From: Chrysophaeum taylorii
Lineage: Eukaryota > Sar > Pelagophyceae > Pelagomonadales > Pelagomonadaceae
Direction: 5' to 3'
NCBI GenBank assembly: GCA_029834535.1
Contig: JAQMWT010000330.1
Location: 310,001 to 374,000 of the forward strand
DNA length: 64,000 nt
Shown here piece by piece: positions 1-10,300 of the stretch. The first letter of the stretch is position 1, and every line of letters starts with the position of its first letter. Under the pieces are notes generated by a model, which was not told the origin of the DNA, searched no databases, and was given only the letters and a program-made list of their open reading frames with translations. Made by a program: the position numbers and the translations under genes.

Positions 1-1
1 C

Positions 2-1147
2 AAGCCCGAGTGGCTTTTCGAGCGACTCGACCGCGACGGCAACGGCGTCTTGGGGCGCGCTGAGCTCGCGCACCTTGCTACGCTCGGCCTCCCGCTCCTT
101 CCCGCCGAGATCGACGCGCTCGTTGCCGCCCTCGACACCGACGGCGACGGCGTCACCGGCCTCCCCGAGCTCCGCGCCTTCTTGGGGCTCGCCGCGCGCG
201 TCGTTGACGATGCTGCCCACAAGCGCGACGACGCGACGCTCGCCGAGTACATCGCCTACTGCGAGGAGCTCAAAGACGAGAACGCGCGCCTCAGGCGTGC
301 GGTACGACGAATGCCCTCAACCAAAACAACTTATGGGCACCTCGCGCCACTCGTAACCACAAACACCCGCCACTCGATCAGGAGGCGACCCCCTGCGGTC
401 GTTGCGATTCCTGTCGCAGAGATCGAGGAGTCTGCGCTTCACGACGACACCGCGTGGCCGCTGCTGGAACGTTGGCTCGGGGGACTCAACAACCTCGTCG
501 CGATGCGGGCACTCGCCGCCGCCGACGGCGCGTGGCGTGCGTGCAAGGCACGCGCGGCGCTCGCAGCAATCGCGGCCGCCGAGGCCCGCGACGCCGCGCG
601 GGGGCTCGCCAGTGCCACGGAAATCAAGAAGCTACGCGCCCAGCTCCGCGAGCACGAGGACGCGCGCGCGCGTGCCGAAAGCAACTGCGTGAGCCTCAAG
701 CTCGCCCTGGAAAGGCACCGCTGTCGGGAGCACGACGCACAACCCCGCGCTGACACTGTCAAACCGCCACGACGACTTCAGAAGCAGGAGGAAGAAGAGT
801 CTTCTTGCACCACCGCCGCGCTTCTCAAGGCCCGCGCCGCCGACATCGACAATCTTCGCCACCAGCTCTGCCACGTTACCTTGCGTGAACAGGGAGCTAT
901 CAAGGCGTGGCGCCAAGCGAGCAAGGGCCGAGATGAACTGCGTTCCGAGCTCCGCGATGTCGAGGTCCGCTACCAGCACCTCATGCGAGAGGCGCAACGT
1001 ACGACCGACCTCGCTCTACAGAGAGCACACTTTTGTGAGACGCAGCTCAAAATGGCACGGGACCGACTCTCGAAGAAGACTGCAGAACGCTCCACCATCG
1101 AGAGACCGACGTCAGCACCCCACCAAAGGCACCGCCGGCTCCGCTGA
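2..1147 (+). CDS. EF-hand / coiled-coil protein, 3' part only
   Basis: The frame is open from the left window edge to TGA at 1145-1147, so the start lies outside the window. Within the first 60 residues there are two canonical EF-hand loops, DRDGNGVLGRAE and DTDGDGVTGLPE, each with Asp/Asn at positions 1, 3 and 5 and Glu at 12, so calcium binding is likely. The rest is Ala/Arg/Glu-rich with heptad-like stretches (around EYIAYCEELKDENARLRRA, and again from about residue 200 on), consistent with a coiled coil. The C-terminus is basic and low-complexity. No enzyme domain is seen. A calcium-responsive cytoskeletal or ciliary coiled-coil protein is a reasonable guess, but the family cannot be named from this fragment. 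Confidence 0.7.
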   Translation, partial: KPEWLFERLDRDGNGVLGRAELAHLATLGLPLLPAEIDALVAALDTDGDGVTGLPELRAFLGLAARVVDDAAHKRDDATLAEYIAYCEELKDENARLRRAVRRMPSTKTTYGHLAPLVTTNTRHSIRRRPPAVVAIPVAEIEESALHDDTAWPLLERWLGGLNNLVAMRALAAADGAWRACKARAALAAIAAAEARDAARGLASATEIKKLRAQLREHEDARARAESNCVSLKLALERHRCREHDAQPRADTVKPPRRLQKQEEEESSCTTAALLKARAADIDNLRHQLCHVTLREQGAIKAWRQASKGRDELRSELRDVEVRYQHLMREAQRTTDLALQRAHFCETQLKMARDRLSKKTAERSTIERPTSAPHQRHRRLR

Positions 1148-1749
1148 TTGGTCAGACTCGATGGCTGCCAAATGTCGGGCGCCGAGCACGGCGAGCTGCC
1201 AGCGGCACGCTCTCCGCGGTCGAAGCAGACGTCGGTGAATGTCGGGGTTTTCGCGGAATTTGATGTCGATCTCGTAGGATCGCGGGGTGGGAGCCAGTCG
1301 AGCCTCCGGGAGTACCATTGTAAGAATTGCGCTTCGAGGTCTCCTTCCGAGGAATTTTAGCGGCTACGACGTATACATTTTCGGTCGGTCGTCGCGCGTC
1401 GCACGTACACGCGTCACAATCTCGCGCGACCGCCGAGAATTGCCGCGAGATCTCCACGTGTCCTGTTCATTGGCGCGATGCGCTTCGCAGTGGGAGCAAA
1501 CAAACAAACACGGCGCGGGCAGCAAATGTCGCGCCGTTTGTGCACGACAAAGCGCAGCGGTACCCAAGACAAGGAGTCGCCGCGGCTAGCTTGTTGTTGT
1601 CGAGCAGCAGGGTCTGCACGACGACTTGTTCGGTGCATCCGACGTCACCATGTTCCGGTCGGAAGACCCTAGGTACCGGTAACACATAGGCACTACGAGC
1701 ATACACCTGTACATTGGCCATCGGAAAAACTCAGCGGTGGGAAAACACT
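1148..1749. other. intergenic, likely promoter of the glycosyltransferase gene
   Basis: About 600 bases between the EF-hand gene stop and the ATG at 1750. Short open frames here are shadows with no recognisable protein. No clear TATA box or repeat is seen. Confidence 0.5.
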
Positions 1750-4700
1750 ATGCGGCACGTCGCAACGGTGGTGGTGGCCACCATCCTTGCGTTGTGCGCG
1801 GCGGGCCCGCGGAACGCCTCTACTGCTACGTCTTCTGATGGCTCGGTCGCCGCGCCGCGCGTTGTCTCGTTCCAATCGATCCGCCATCCCAGGAACACCC
1901 GCCGCGACACGCCGTCGTCGATGGTGCTTGAGGGTATATTCGTCCGCGACGTCACGATGCCTCGGAGCGAAGGTGTCCCGAAATTTGGGAGCTTGATCTA
2001 CGTCACCTCGAGTCCGGCCTTTGGTGCCACGCCGCAGCAGACGAGCTTCATGCTTCCAGTGCTCGACTCGACGCCAAATGTTCACAAGCACGCCGAGCTC
2101 CTTGCGTGCGACGCGACCGGACTCGATGTGACCGGCTTGACGGCATCGATCGCCAGGGACGGCTTTTCGGTGCTGCGCACCATGAAAATGTGCCGGCAGA
2201 TGCGACTTCCAGAAAACCTCGTCCAGGTTAGCTGGATCTGCACCCCCTCTGTCGAGCGGGTCGCGCACCCAGCGCCGCCGAGAGAGGGAGAACAACAGCC
2301 GCAGCAGCAGCAAGGGAGCAGCACGGTGAAGTTACTTTTGGCGCTGCTGGTGAGCGATGAAGCCGAGACGACGGACGCGGTGGCCCTCACGTTCTCGAGC
2401 ACGCTGACGCGGCCGCCGTCGCCGCATTACAGGTGGGGCTCGTGCGCGGCGGCGTACTCGGCGCTACCAATGCGCGGGTGGGGCCTCGAGATGGCCTCGT
2501 CGCTCTCGTGCTTGTCGCCGACAGGCAGCCAGACGAAGTGCGACGCGGAGGCTGCCGAGTTCAACGCCGAGCCGCTCTCGATTGACGTCGTCGTCGCTGT
2601 CTACCACCAGCCCGCCGCTCCCATGATCCGCGCCGTGCTGCGCGCTCTTCCGAGCTACGTCGTCCAACGCCGCGTGCTGTACTATGCGAAGGGGTCTCTG
2701 TCGCTGGAGACGGCCGCCGACATCGCGCACGTCCGGCGGCTCGTAGATCACGAGCCCCTCAACACAACTGTCGTTGCACACCTCGGCATGCGCAACGTCG
2801 GCCGGTGCGACCACACCTATCTCCTCCACATCCACGCGCATTACGACGACCTCGCCGACACGACCATCTTCCTCAAGGATACGACGGCGGCACACAGGCA
2901 CCTCGCGCAGATGACAAACATCCTCGCGTTCCTCGCCAAACTGCCGCCGGTCCAGCAGAATTTCCAAGCGTTTTGTCCGCGCGAGGCTGGACTCGAGAGT
3001 CTTTCGTTTGAGCTCCCAAGCTACGAGTCGGAACAGTGCTGGAGATTTCGAAACTGCTATGGGCGCGAGACGTACGTTCGAGCGCGCGACGCGCCGCTCG
3101 AGCGCTGGCTGCGCAAGCACGCCGAGAGCACGCTCGACGTCGCTCTCGCACACCCCGAGGCGACGCCCGGCAAGATCTGGGTGTGCCAGGGCGGCGTCTT
3201 CGCGGCAAGCGCCAATGCGATCCGCACGACCGAACGTCGAATATACGCGGCGCTCATCGACGAGCTCGACGACGCCGACTCCCTCGAGGCCGGCCACTTC
3301 ATGGAACGAACGTGGCTGCACTTGTTTGGCGTTCGTGCCAAGATGCCAGCCGCGCTACCTAGACTCGCCGTCTACACCGGCATCTTTGACGATTCCACCC
3401 ATGCCCTCGACGTCCAGTGGCTCGGCAAGACACTCGCGCCCGTGACCGCCGACGACTCCTCCTCCTCCTCGCGGTTGCGACTCGACGTCGACTTTCTATT
3501 CTTCACCAACTCTGCAAAGGCTGCCGACGTCGCCGCGCGCAGCGGCTGGACGCCCTCGCTCATCGAACACCCTGGCGACGCCGTCAAAAACAGAGCCACT
3601 ATGTCTGAGCTCATCCTCAAGGTCGCTCCGCACCGCTTGCGCCGCCTCGCGCGTTACGACTACACGGTCTTTGTCGAACTCGGCCGCGGCGTCGATATGG
3701 AGGCCGTCGCCGCGAGCGTCGTCAACGACCTCTCGACCGGCGCCTCGGTTGCAATGGCTCAAACGAGAGTATGCTGTGGCACGCAACGAAACAACATTCT
3801 CGGGGCCGTCCGCTCGTCACTCCTCGCCAAACCTCGCGCGAGTGCTGTTTGGCCGCAGCTCCGAACGTACGTCCGCGCTCAGCTCCGCGCGGGCGCGAGA
3901 CCCGACGCCAAGACGTTCGCCTCGTCCTCGTGCGTCGTGCGCCGCATGACGACGCACGCGAGCAGGTTCGGCGAAGCCTGGCTGCGCCACGCCGTCAGCG
4001 CTGGCGCACACCACGACGAGCTCTGCCTCCACTTCGTTCGACAGAAAATGCCGTCGGTCCTCGTGACAGCGCGCGGCCGCCTGCTCCACGTCAAGGACCA
4101 TGTCGGCGCTGTCCCCGTCACCGACCAGGTCGTCGTGGAGCCTGCGATTCGCACCTGGGTCTTCGTCGCGACCGCCGAGTCCGACGCCACCTGGAACGAG
4201 ATGACCAAGCGAGCCGTGCGCAGTGCGGTTGTCCACACCAATCTCCAGCCTGTCTGCATATTTCGCGGCAACGCGACCGCGCCGCTCGCGCGGTGGCTCG
4301 AAGCCGAGACGTCCGCGACGGTCATCTACCACGAGCCCCTCTGGGCCCGCCTCATCGAGGAGGCCATCGATATCCGCGGACCTGAGAACATAAAGTGGTC
4401 CCCCCTCTATGCGCAGGTCCACAGCCTCATCGCAACCTTCCTCCGCCTCGACGTCTCCCTCCTCCTCCCCCCCGCCAAGACTGGCGACCTTGTCCTTTAC
4501 ACCGATACAGACGTCTACTTCGCGCGCGATGTCGTTCTCTCCGATTTTGGCGGCAAGGTCCCGGCATACTTCACTGTCGGGACTGAAGCCGACGCGGTCC
4601 TCAATCCCAACCTCCCAGGCTCGGGCAATGCGGGCGTTATGCTCCTCAATCTCGACGGTCTACGAAGAAGCTACTCGGGCTTGCTTGAATTTGTGTTCGA

Positions 4701-5100
4701 CGACACCAACCTCAACAATGGCCTCCACTTTGGACGCTTCGGTCCGGGCGACCAGGGCGCCCTCAACGCCTACTACCAGAACACCTTCGACGTCATCAGC
4801 TGGCCCAAGTTCAACTGGAAGCCATACTGGCCCCTCCCCGACAATCTTCAGGATATCGCTCTCGTTCACTTCCACGGACCTAAGCCCTGGCACTACCATG
4901 CCTGGTTCCAGTCCCATGCCTCACCCTTCTCCGTCTTCGCCGGCCTTCTTTCAAAGTGCTCCGAGCCCAACCGAGGGTGCCAGTACTGGCTCGACAAATA
5001 CGAGGACTTCGCTTCTTCGTCGTCGTCGTCTTCTTCTTTTGCGACAGGGCCTCGCCAGCCCCTTCTCTCGGCAAGGCAAACGAGCTCCGCGAGATTTTGA
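1750..5100 (+). CDS. secreted multi-domain glycosyltransferase (DUF3431-like + GT8-like)
   Basis: I chose the ATG at 1750 because it begins a signal peptide (MRHVATVVVATILALCAAG); the frame is open upstream but only from a TTG. The protein is 1116 residues. Residues ~275-525 resemble DUF3431 (SIDVVVAVYHQ at the start, then the HAHYDDLADTTIFLKD region), a family related to glycosyltransferases. Residues ~535-790 form a second glycosyltransferase-like block (VDFLFFTN, then YDYTVFVELG). Residues ~800-1065 resemble nucleotide-diphospho-sugar transferases, with a metal-binding DxD in context LYTDTDVYF (D919/D921), then GNAGVMLLNLDGL and GPGDQGALNAYY. The tail is Ser-rich. A role in the secretory pathway, building cell-surface glycans, is inferred. 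Substrates cannot be assigned. Three transferase-like blocks in one chain is unusual. Confidence 0.75.
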   Translation: MRHVATVVVATILALCAAGPRNASTATSSDGSVAAPRVVSFQSIRHPRNTRRDTPSSMVLEGIFVRDVTMPRSEGVPKFGSLIYVTSSPAFGATPQQTSFMLPVLDSTPNVHKHAELLACDATGLDVTGLTASIARDGFSVLRTMKMCRQMRLPENLVQVSWICTPSVERVAHPAPPREGEQQPQQQQGSSTVKLLLALLVSDEAETTDAVALTFSSTLTRPPSPHYRWGSCAAAYSALPMRGWGLEMASSLSCLSPTGSQTKCDAEAAEFNAEPLSIDVVVAVYHQPAAPMIRAVLRALPSYVVQRRVLYYAKGSLSLETAADIAHVRRLVDHEPLNTTVVAHLGMRNVGRCDHTYLLHIHAHYDDLADTTIFLKDTTAAHRHLAQMTNILAFLAKLPPVQQNFQAFCPREAGLESLSFELPSYESEQCWRFRNCYGRETYVRARDAPLERWLRKHAESTLDVALAHPEATPGKIWVCQGGVFAASANAIRTTERRIYAALIDELDDADSLEAGHFMERTWLHLFGVRAKMPAALPRLAVYTGIFDDSTHALDVQWLGKTLAPVTADDSSSSSRLRLDVDFLFFTNSAKAADVAARSGWTPSLIEHPGDAVKNRATMSELILKVAPHRLRRLARYDYTVFVELGRGVDMEAVAASVVNDLSTGASVAMAQTRVCCGTQRNNILGAVRSSLLAKPRASAVWPQLRTYVRAQLRAGARPDAKTFASSSCVVRRMTTHASRFGEAWLRHAVSAGAHHDELCLHFVRQKMPSVLVTARGRLLHVKDHVGAVPVTDQVVVEPAIRTWVFVATAESDATWNEMTKRAVRSAVVHTNLQPVCIFRGNATAPLARWLEAETSATVIYHEPLWARLIEEAIDIRGPENIKWSPLYAQVHSLIATFLRLDVSLLLPPAKTGDLVLYTDTDVYFARDVVLSDFGGKVPAYFTVGTEADAVLNPNLPGSGNAGVMLLNLDGLRRSYSGLLEFVFDDTNLNNGLHFGRFGPGDQGALNAYYQNTFDVISWPKFNWKPYWPLPDNLQDIALVHFHGPKPWHYHAWFQSHASPFSVFAGLLSKCSEPNRGCQYWLDKYEDFASSSSSSSSFATGPRQPLLSARQTSSARF

Positions 5101-7345
5101 CGACGCTTTCGCGCGATAAGGGCCCCGCAGCAGCAGCCGCTGCGCGAGCCACGCAGACTCATCATCGTCCTATCGTCCTTCGCTGAGCTTGTACCTCCCG
5201 TGTAGTCCACGGATATTCAGACTCAGTTTATCATCTAAAATTTAGGGGGAAAATGCCGACGACCGCGGGGTGTTGTGCTTCGATGTCCGCGTGTCCTCGG
5301 CGACAGCATGGTCAACTCTTAAATAGTGGCCGATTTTTGATGTTGATCCAGAAGCGACTAACGAACGTGTCGTCGTCGTAAAACGTGTCGTGTCTCTAAC
5401 GGTCGCCATTTGCCATCAGGAGGAGATACGGGAGCAGCAGATCCGAGACCATCTTGAGTTGTGGACATGCTTTGACTAGACCGAAATTCCCTCCCTCCTT
5501 TTCGTATCGGCTTCGCGTTTTGTGCAGCGCAGGCACCAGGCACCGCCTGCCGATGTTTATGCGGCGCAAATACGGCAACGCCTGATTAATACAAGAAGAC
5601 GACAGCACGGGTTTGTTGACGGAATCTGCGGTGATCTTGCCATCAGAAATGATCGACATGCGACAGGTACGGAAGCCACCCAACGAGCGAGAGGACAACA
5701 GGACGTAGCACAAGGTCGCACCAAAACGCGAGAACAAGGATTGTCCTATCAAACGGGAGAAGTAGACCCGAAAAAATGACGGCGTTGGATACAGTACGGT
5801 GGGGTCGCAAATCGAAGCGAGCGACTCGCCGAACGTTTACCAGAACAAACAAAAAAGAATCCTAAGATCGTGGAGGCCAGCCCTTGACGGACTGATGTCG
5901 TTGTTACCTTGCGAAGAAAAGCGTGACGCGTGGTTCTTACGCGCCGACAGTTCGAGGTTGTTGAGCGCGCTAGAGCCGTGCGACCTCTTGGCATTTCTTC
6001 AGAGTTAGCGTCTGAGATCGAGTGTGAGTTTAAGCACAACAAGACATCTGAAGCACGATATCAAAGAAGACGGATATCTCCGACAAAGTAGCAGAAGGAC
6101 TTGATCCCCAGATGACGTATTGCGTAGGAAGGACGCCGCGGAGGAGGCGAGAAAATCGGTGATGCTCGTCATGGGTCTGTACAGTCGCCACGGCGGCAAC
6201 GACGACGTCCACAGAATCAAACGCTCTCGATGTTTCGAGGACCTTGTCGATCGTCGCGCGGGCGACGAACTCGTCGAGGCCGATGTATCCACGGGCAGAA
6301 TGACGGCACAACATTACTGCCCGCACTCGACGGTGCAAGCCGCGAAAAGGCCAGGAAGATCTGGCGAGAGTTTGTTGTTCCTGGAGTGCGAAGAGACATT
6401 ATTAATACAACGAGATTGTCGAAGCGGTCGAACTTACTTTCGGCAACGCTAGCGTTCCGCTCGTCATGTGCCATTCTTGGCGCGTTGCGCATTCTTCGAT
6501 CGAATTCAATTTTGAGTTTCGTCGCGTGTGCTCGGATGATCGTTCAGCGATGTGGCAAAGCAAATCGCCAACCGAATGGCCTAGTGGTGGTGTGCGCGAG
6601 GGGTTTGGGAAGGTATGAGTGGCTGGATAGGTCGTCAGAGGCAAAAAGGTACCCAGTGGATGGCACCTGTGAGGAGGATGTTCCCCAAGGCCTAATCGGG
6701 GTCATCGCCGGGCCGCGGGCAGGTGAAGAGAGGAGGGGCCTGGCCGCTGGGCGTACGCATTCTGCCGCATAATGAGGATCATTCCACTTCTTGAGTTTTA
6801 TTCAGACTTAGCTGGCATGACGTCACAGTTTTTATATCGCTTTGTTTTGTCCCAACGCGCACGCGCCTTCGCTCCCGCGCCATCGTTCGATTGTCGTTCC
6901 GAAACACCCGATGTCCCTAGCAGAGAAACGACGACGTCGCAGGTGGCCGAGCTTAGTGCGGCGGACCCAGCGCCAACGTTGAACAAGCCTGTGTCATTCA
7001 TTGGCAGAAGTTCAAAGTATGCCAGTGTAGTGGGGTTTTGAAGGTCGACTGCTAAGAGAGGGGGGTGCGTGTGGGTGCTTGAAGGCAGCGTAGTGGGTTT
7101 TTAAAGGTTGACTGCTAAGAGGGGGGTGCGTGTGGGGTGCTGCCATTATTATTATGGCGTCGCGAAACGACTTTTGGCAGAATGGTTCAGTGAGAGTGCT
7201 TAGACGTAGCGTTTTATTTGAGGTTTTGAGGGGGGGAGTGCGCGCTACTCGGGCGCGTCACGTTGGCCATATCGTCGGCGGGCAGTTTCACGTCCACCGA
7301 AGAAAACCAATATGAGCGGCTCTTCGAGAGATCTACGATGTCTTC
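5101..7345. other. 2.2-kb gap with no recognisable gene
   Basis: Several short frames on both strands (for example minus 5396-5752, minus 6030-6338 and plus 5799-6008) are weakly protein-like. Plus 5799-6008 ends in a Leu-rich stretch (LLSALEPCDLLAFLQS) faintly reminiscent of an F-box. None has a start, a length or motifs that support a gene. The stretch could be a decayed gene or a long regulatory region. A 60-bp tandem duplication lies near its right end. Confidence 0.4.
7021..7143. repeat. imperfect tandem duplication, ~60-bp unit
   Basis: Two adjacent copies share the core GACTGCTAAGAG followed by a G-run and GTGCGTGTGGG, each preceded by GTAGTGGG. They differ by a few substitutions and one-base indels. 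The repeat is non-coding, downstream of the 3' end of the large minus-strand gene. Confidence 0.75.
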
Positions 7346-10300
7346 TTAATGATCATTGGCTGGCCCCGGTGGCGAGAAACGCGCGGGGTCCGCGTTTGCT
7401 TTCTTGTCTCCTCCCCCCTCACCACAATCGTTGTTCGATGCCGCGCCGAAGATGGATCCTTGCACGTCATCCGGAAGCGACCGCAGGGCGTCGCCCGACG
7501 AGTTGTGGTTACTTTCGAGCGGCGGGAGCCTCGTCGGCGGCGCACGATCGTTGCCGGACGAGAAAGAGAATGACACCGGGGAGCTCGTCTCGAGTTGGCC
7601 GATGCTATCGTACACGCTGAGGGTGTCATTTCGAGGCTCGCCGCGCGCCTGGTCGAGTTCCGGCTGCTGCGAGCGATCCATGCCGTTGGGCGCGGCTACT
7701 CCTTGGGAGACGTGTGGCGAATCGGGCGATAGGACGAAGGGCTGAATCGCGGTCTTGGGGGTCGTGTCGACGGCGGGCGGGCGAATACGGTCCTTGGGCG
7801 ATGACGGTGACCTCGGAGATTTTTGTTGCTTTGCGTAGAACGCGTCAAACACGTTCTCTTGACAGTAAGACCAGAGTGCGCCGTCTGTCTTTGGCTTATT
7901 GATGACGCGGCGCTTAGCGGCGTCCGGGTTTTCGGAGAGCCAGGCAGGTTCGACTCGGACCTGGTCTGGTCGGAGCCATCTGCGTCGGATGATCCATGCC
8001 GCGACTGCGATCAGTAGGGCGCCGGAGAGGACGAGGATTATGATGGCAAGCAGCCCAAGGCCGGTCGCCACGTGGGCGGCGGCCTTGGTCACAGCGCCCC
8101 CGATGAGGCTGAAAAAACCCAATATGGCAAGGTTGACGGCAAAGATGACGACCTCGCCAACAACGAGGTCCTGGAGCCCATCTGGGAGGATGATGATGGC
8201 ACCCCAGAGCAACAGGAAGAAGGTGGCGATCGACACGTTGAGAAGGCGCTTGTGGCGCAGCTCTGCCGGATCCAAAAAACTGTTTCGCTTGCGCTCCCGG
8301 TTCTCGTCGTCGATTTTTTTCAACCGCGCCGTCAGCAAGAGCTTGTCTTTTTGGTGTTTGATCTGCTGCACCCACCTCTTACCTTGCTGCCGGCGCTCGT
8401 CGTCGGTCGTCGCGGTCGTCTGGACCCTCCTGGTGAGGATGATGGACGCCATGGAGAGGTGCTTGCTATGGCGAGCGGCGAGATAGTCGATCGCACCCAT
8501 GAACAGCGGCGTCTCGAAGTTGAAAGGGAGGTCGTCGTCGTCCGTGGGATCTCCGAGCGAGCGCAACTTGAGTTTGATGAGGGATGGGAGATAAAGGAAA
8601 AAGAACCAGATTTTGATGGGGCTGTAGAAGATGACGTCGAAGATGATGAAGAGACACACGGTCCGCAACCATCCATACGCCAGAGGCTTGGACCGAGCAG
8701 TCAGCGCGGCAAACACTGCGAGCGTGTAATAAATAGGAAACACGATCAACACGAACAGCACGAAGACGGCCGTCCAATGCCCGCAGGGCGTGATCTTGGG
8801 AAGATCTCGGGTGCGATCATCCTCGGCCTCCTCGTGGGTGTGCTGCTCGTCAGCTTCCCTCTTGTTCTTGAGGTAGACGCGCTGTTCGAGCAACGTGAGC
8901 CGCTCGAGGCGCGCAAACTCGGTGATGCGGCGCGACCGGTCTTCGTTGTCGCTCAAACTTTTGAGCTCGAGATCGTAGGCGTCGGCGCGCTTGAGGTCGC
9001 GCCTGATCGCGCGCCGGACTTTGCGTTCGAAGCGCTCATCGTCCGTCTCTTGCTTGAAAAAGAAGATGCGCCACGACATCAGGTATTTGGGTCGGAAGCC
9101 GTAACGACGCTCGAACGGAGCGAGCGATCGCTTCGCGTCGGGGTCGCCCGACGCCACGGCTTTAGTGAGCTCAGCGCGCCGTTGGCGTAGTGCCACATTT
9201 GTCGCGCGGTAGATGACATCGACGCGCACATCGAGCGCGATGTCGGGACGGCACGCGGCCTCGAGCTCGTTCAGTAATTCGCCAGTCTCGTCGTTTTTTC
9301 CGTCGTTCTCGGCGACGACGGGCGCAACGTAAACTGAAGATTTTTTTGGCTCCTTTCGCGAGACGGGGAGCGAGATGACGTTGATGATTGTGTCGATAAT
9401 CATGGATAGGGGAGTCAAAATGAGCGAGATGACGAGCAAGAGGATGATGTATGTCGTTATCGTCGCACCCTTGCTCGCGTTGAGGGAGCACACGGGATCG
9501 ACGTTCGGGTTCCACTGACACGCCGGAATCGCCGGGAAGTAGGGCGAGTCGGGCTTGAGGCAATCCTCTTCGTTGTCGTAGTCGTCGCACCCGAGGTCGG
9601 GAAACGCGAGCAGGAACAGCGCCGCCTCGCTCGCGAGCACCCAGCAGTAGGTCGTGTAGAGCTTGAGCGCGCGAATAGGGCGCGACAGTTGGGGATCGAA
9701 AACCATATAGTTCAACAAGTTGTGCTGCTCGAGGAGCCGCCGGCAATAATTGCGGAAGGCACTTTTCTCGCGAACCCACAACGGCAGGCTGTCGTTGAGC
9801 GCCTTCATGGCCTTGGCTCGCGACGCCGAGCGCGGCGACAGCTGTTTGGAACTATTCATCCTTACGGTGCCTTTCTTCTTTGCGTGCTGGTTGCCATCGT
9901 ACAAAGACAACATCATCGTCGTCGTCGTCGTCGTTTCCGCCCCGGCGTCGCGCACGTCCTGCGCCTTGCCCCAAAACGCCATGGCGCACAGTATGATGGC
10001 GATGGACGCGAAGACGTAAAGCACGAGCGCCGTTTGCGCAAGATTTCCAAGCGGGTTGCGTTTGAAGACCGAGGTGAATTCCTTGGCAACGAGCTCCGAT
10101 GTGCTGGTAAAGTCCGCACTTTCCGCGGAGTTGTCGAGCTCGCACCTGCAGGTAGTGTTGGTCGCCGTGAAGTTGAGAACTTCGCAGCCGCTCGACTCCC
10201 AGGTCTCGCCGCCCCAGACGCGGCACGCCGCGATCGAGGTACAAGGATTGACGCGCGACTCGTACGCGGTGCAATTAAAACTCACCGTCTCGTTGTTGTT

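Noticed and set aside
6570-6650. tRNA-like A-box (TGGCCTAGTGG) near 6578
   Set aside because: No B-box, no acceptor stem pairing and no cloverleaf could be drawn; likely chance.
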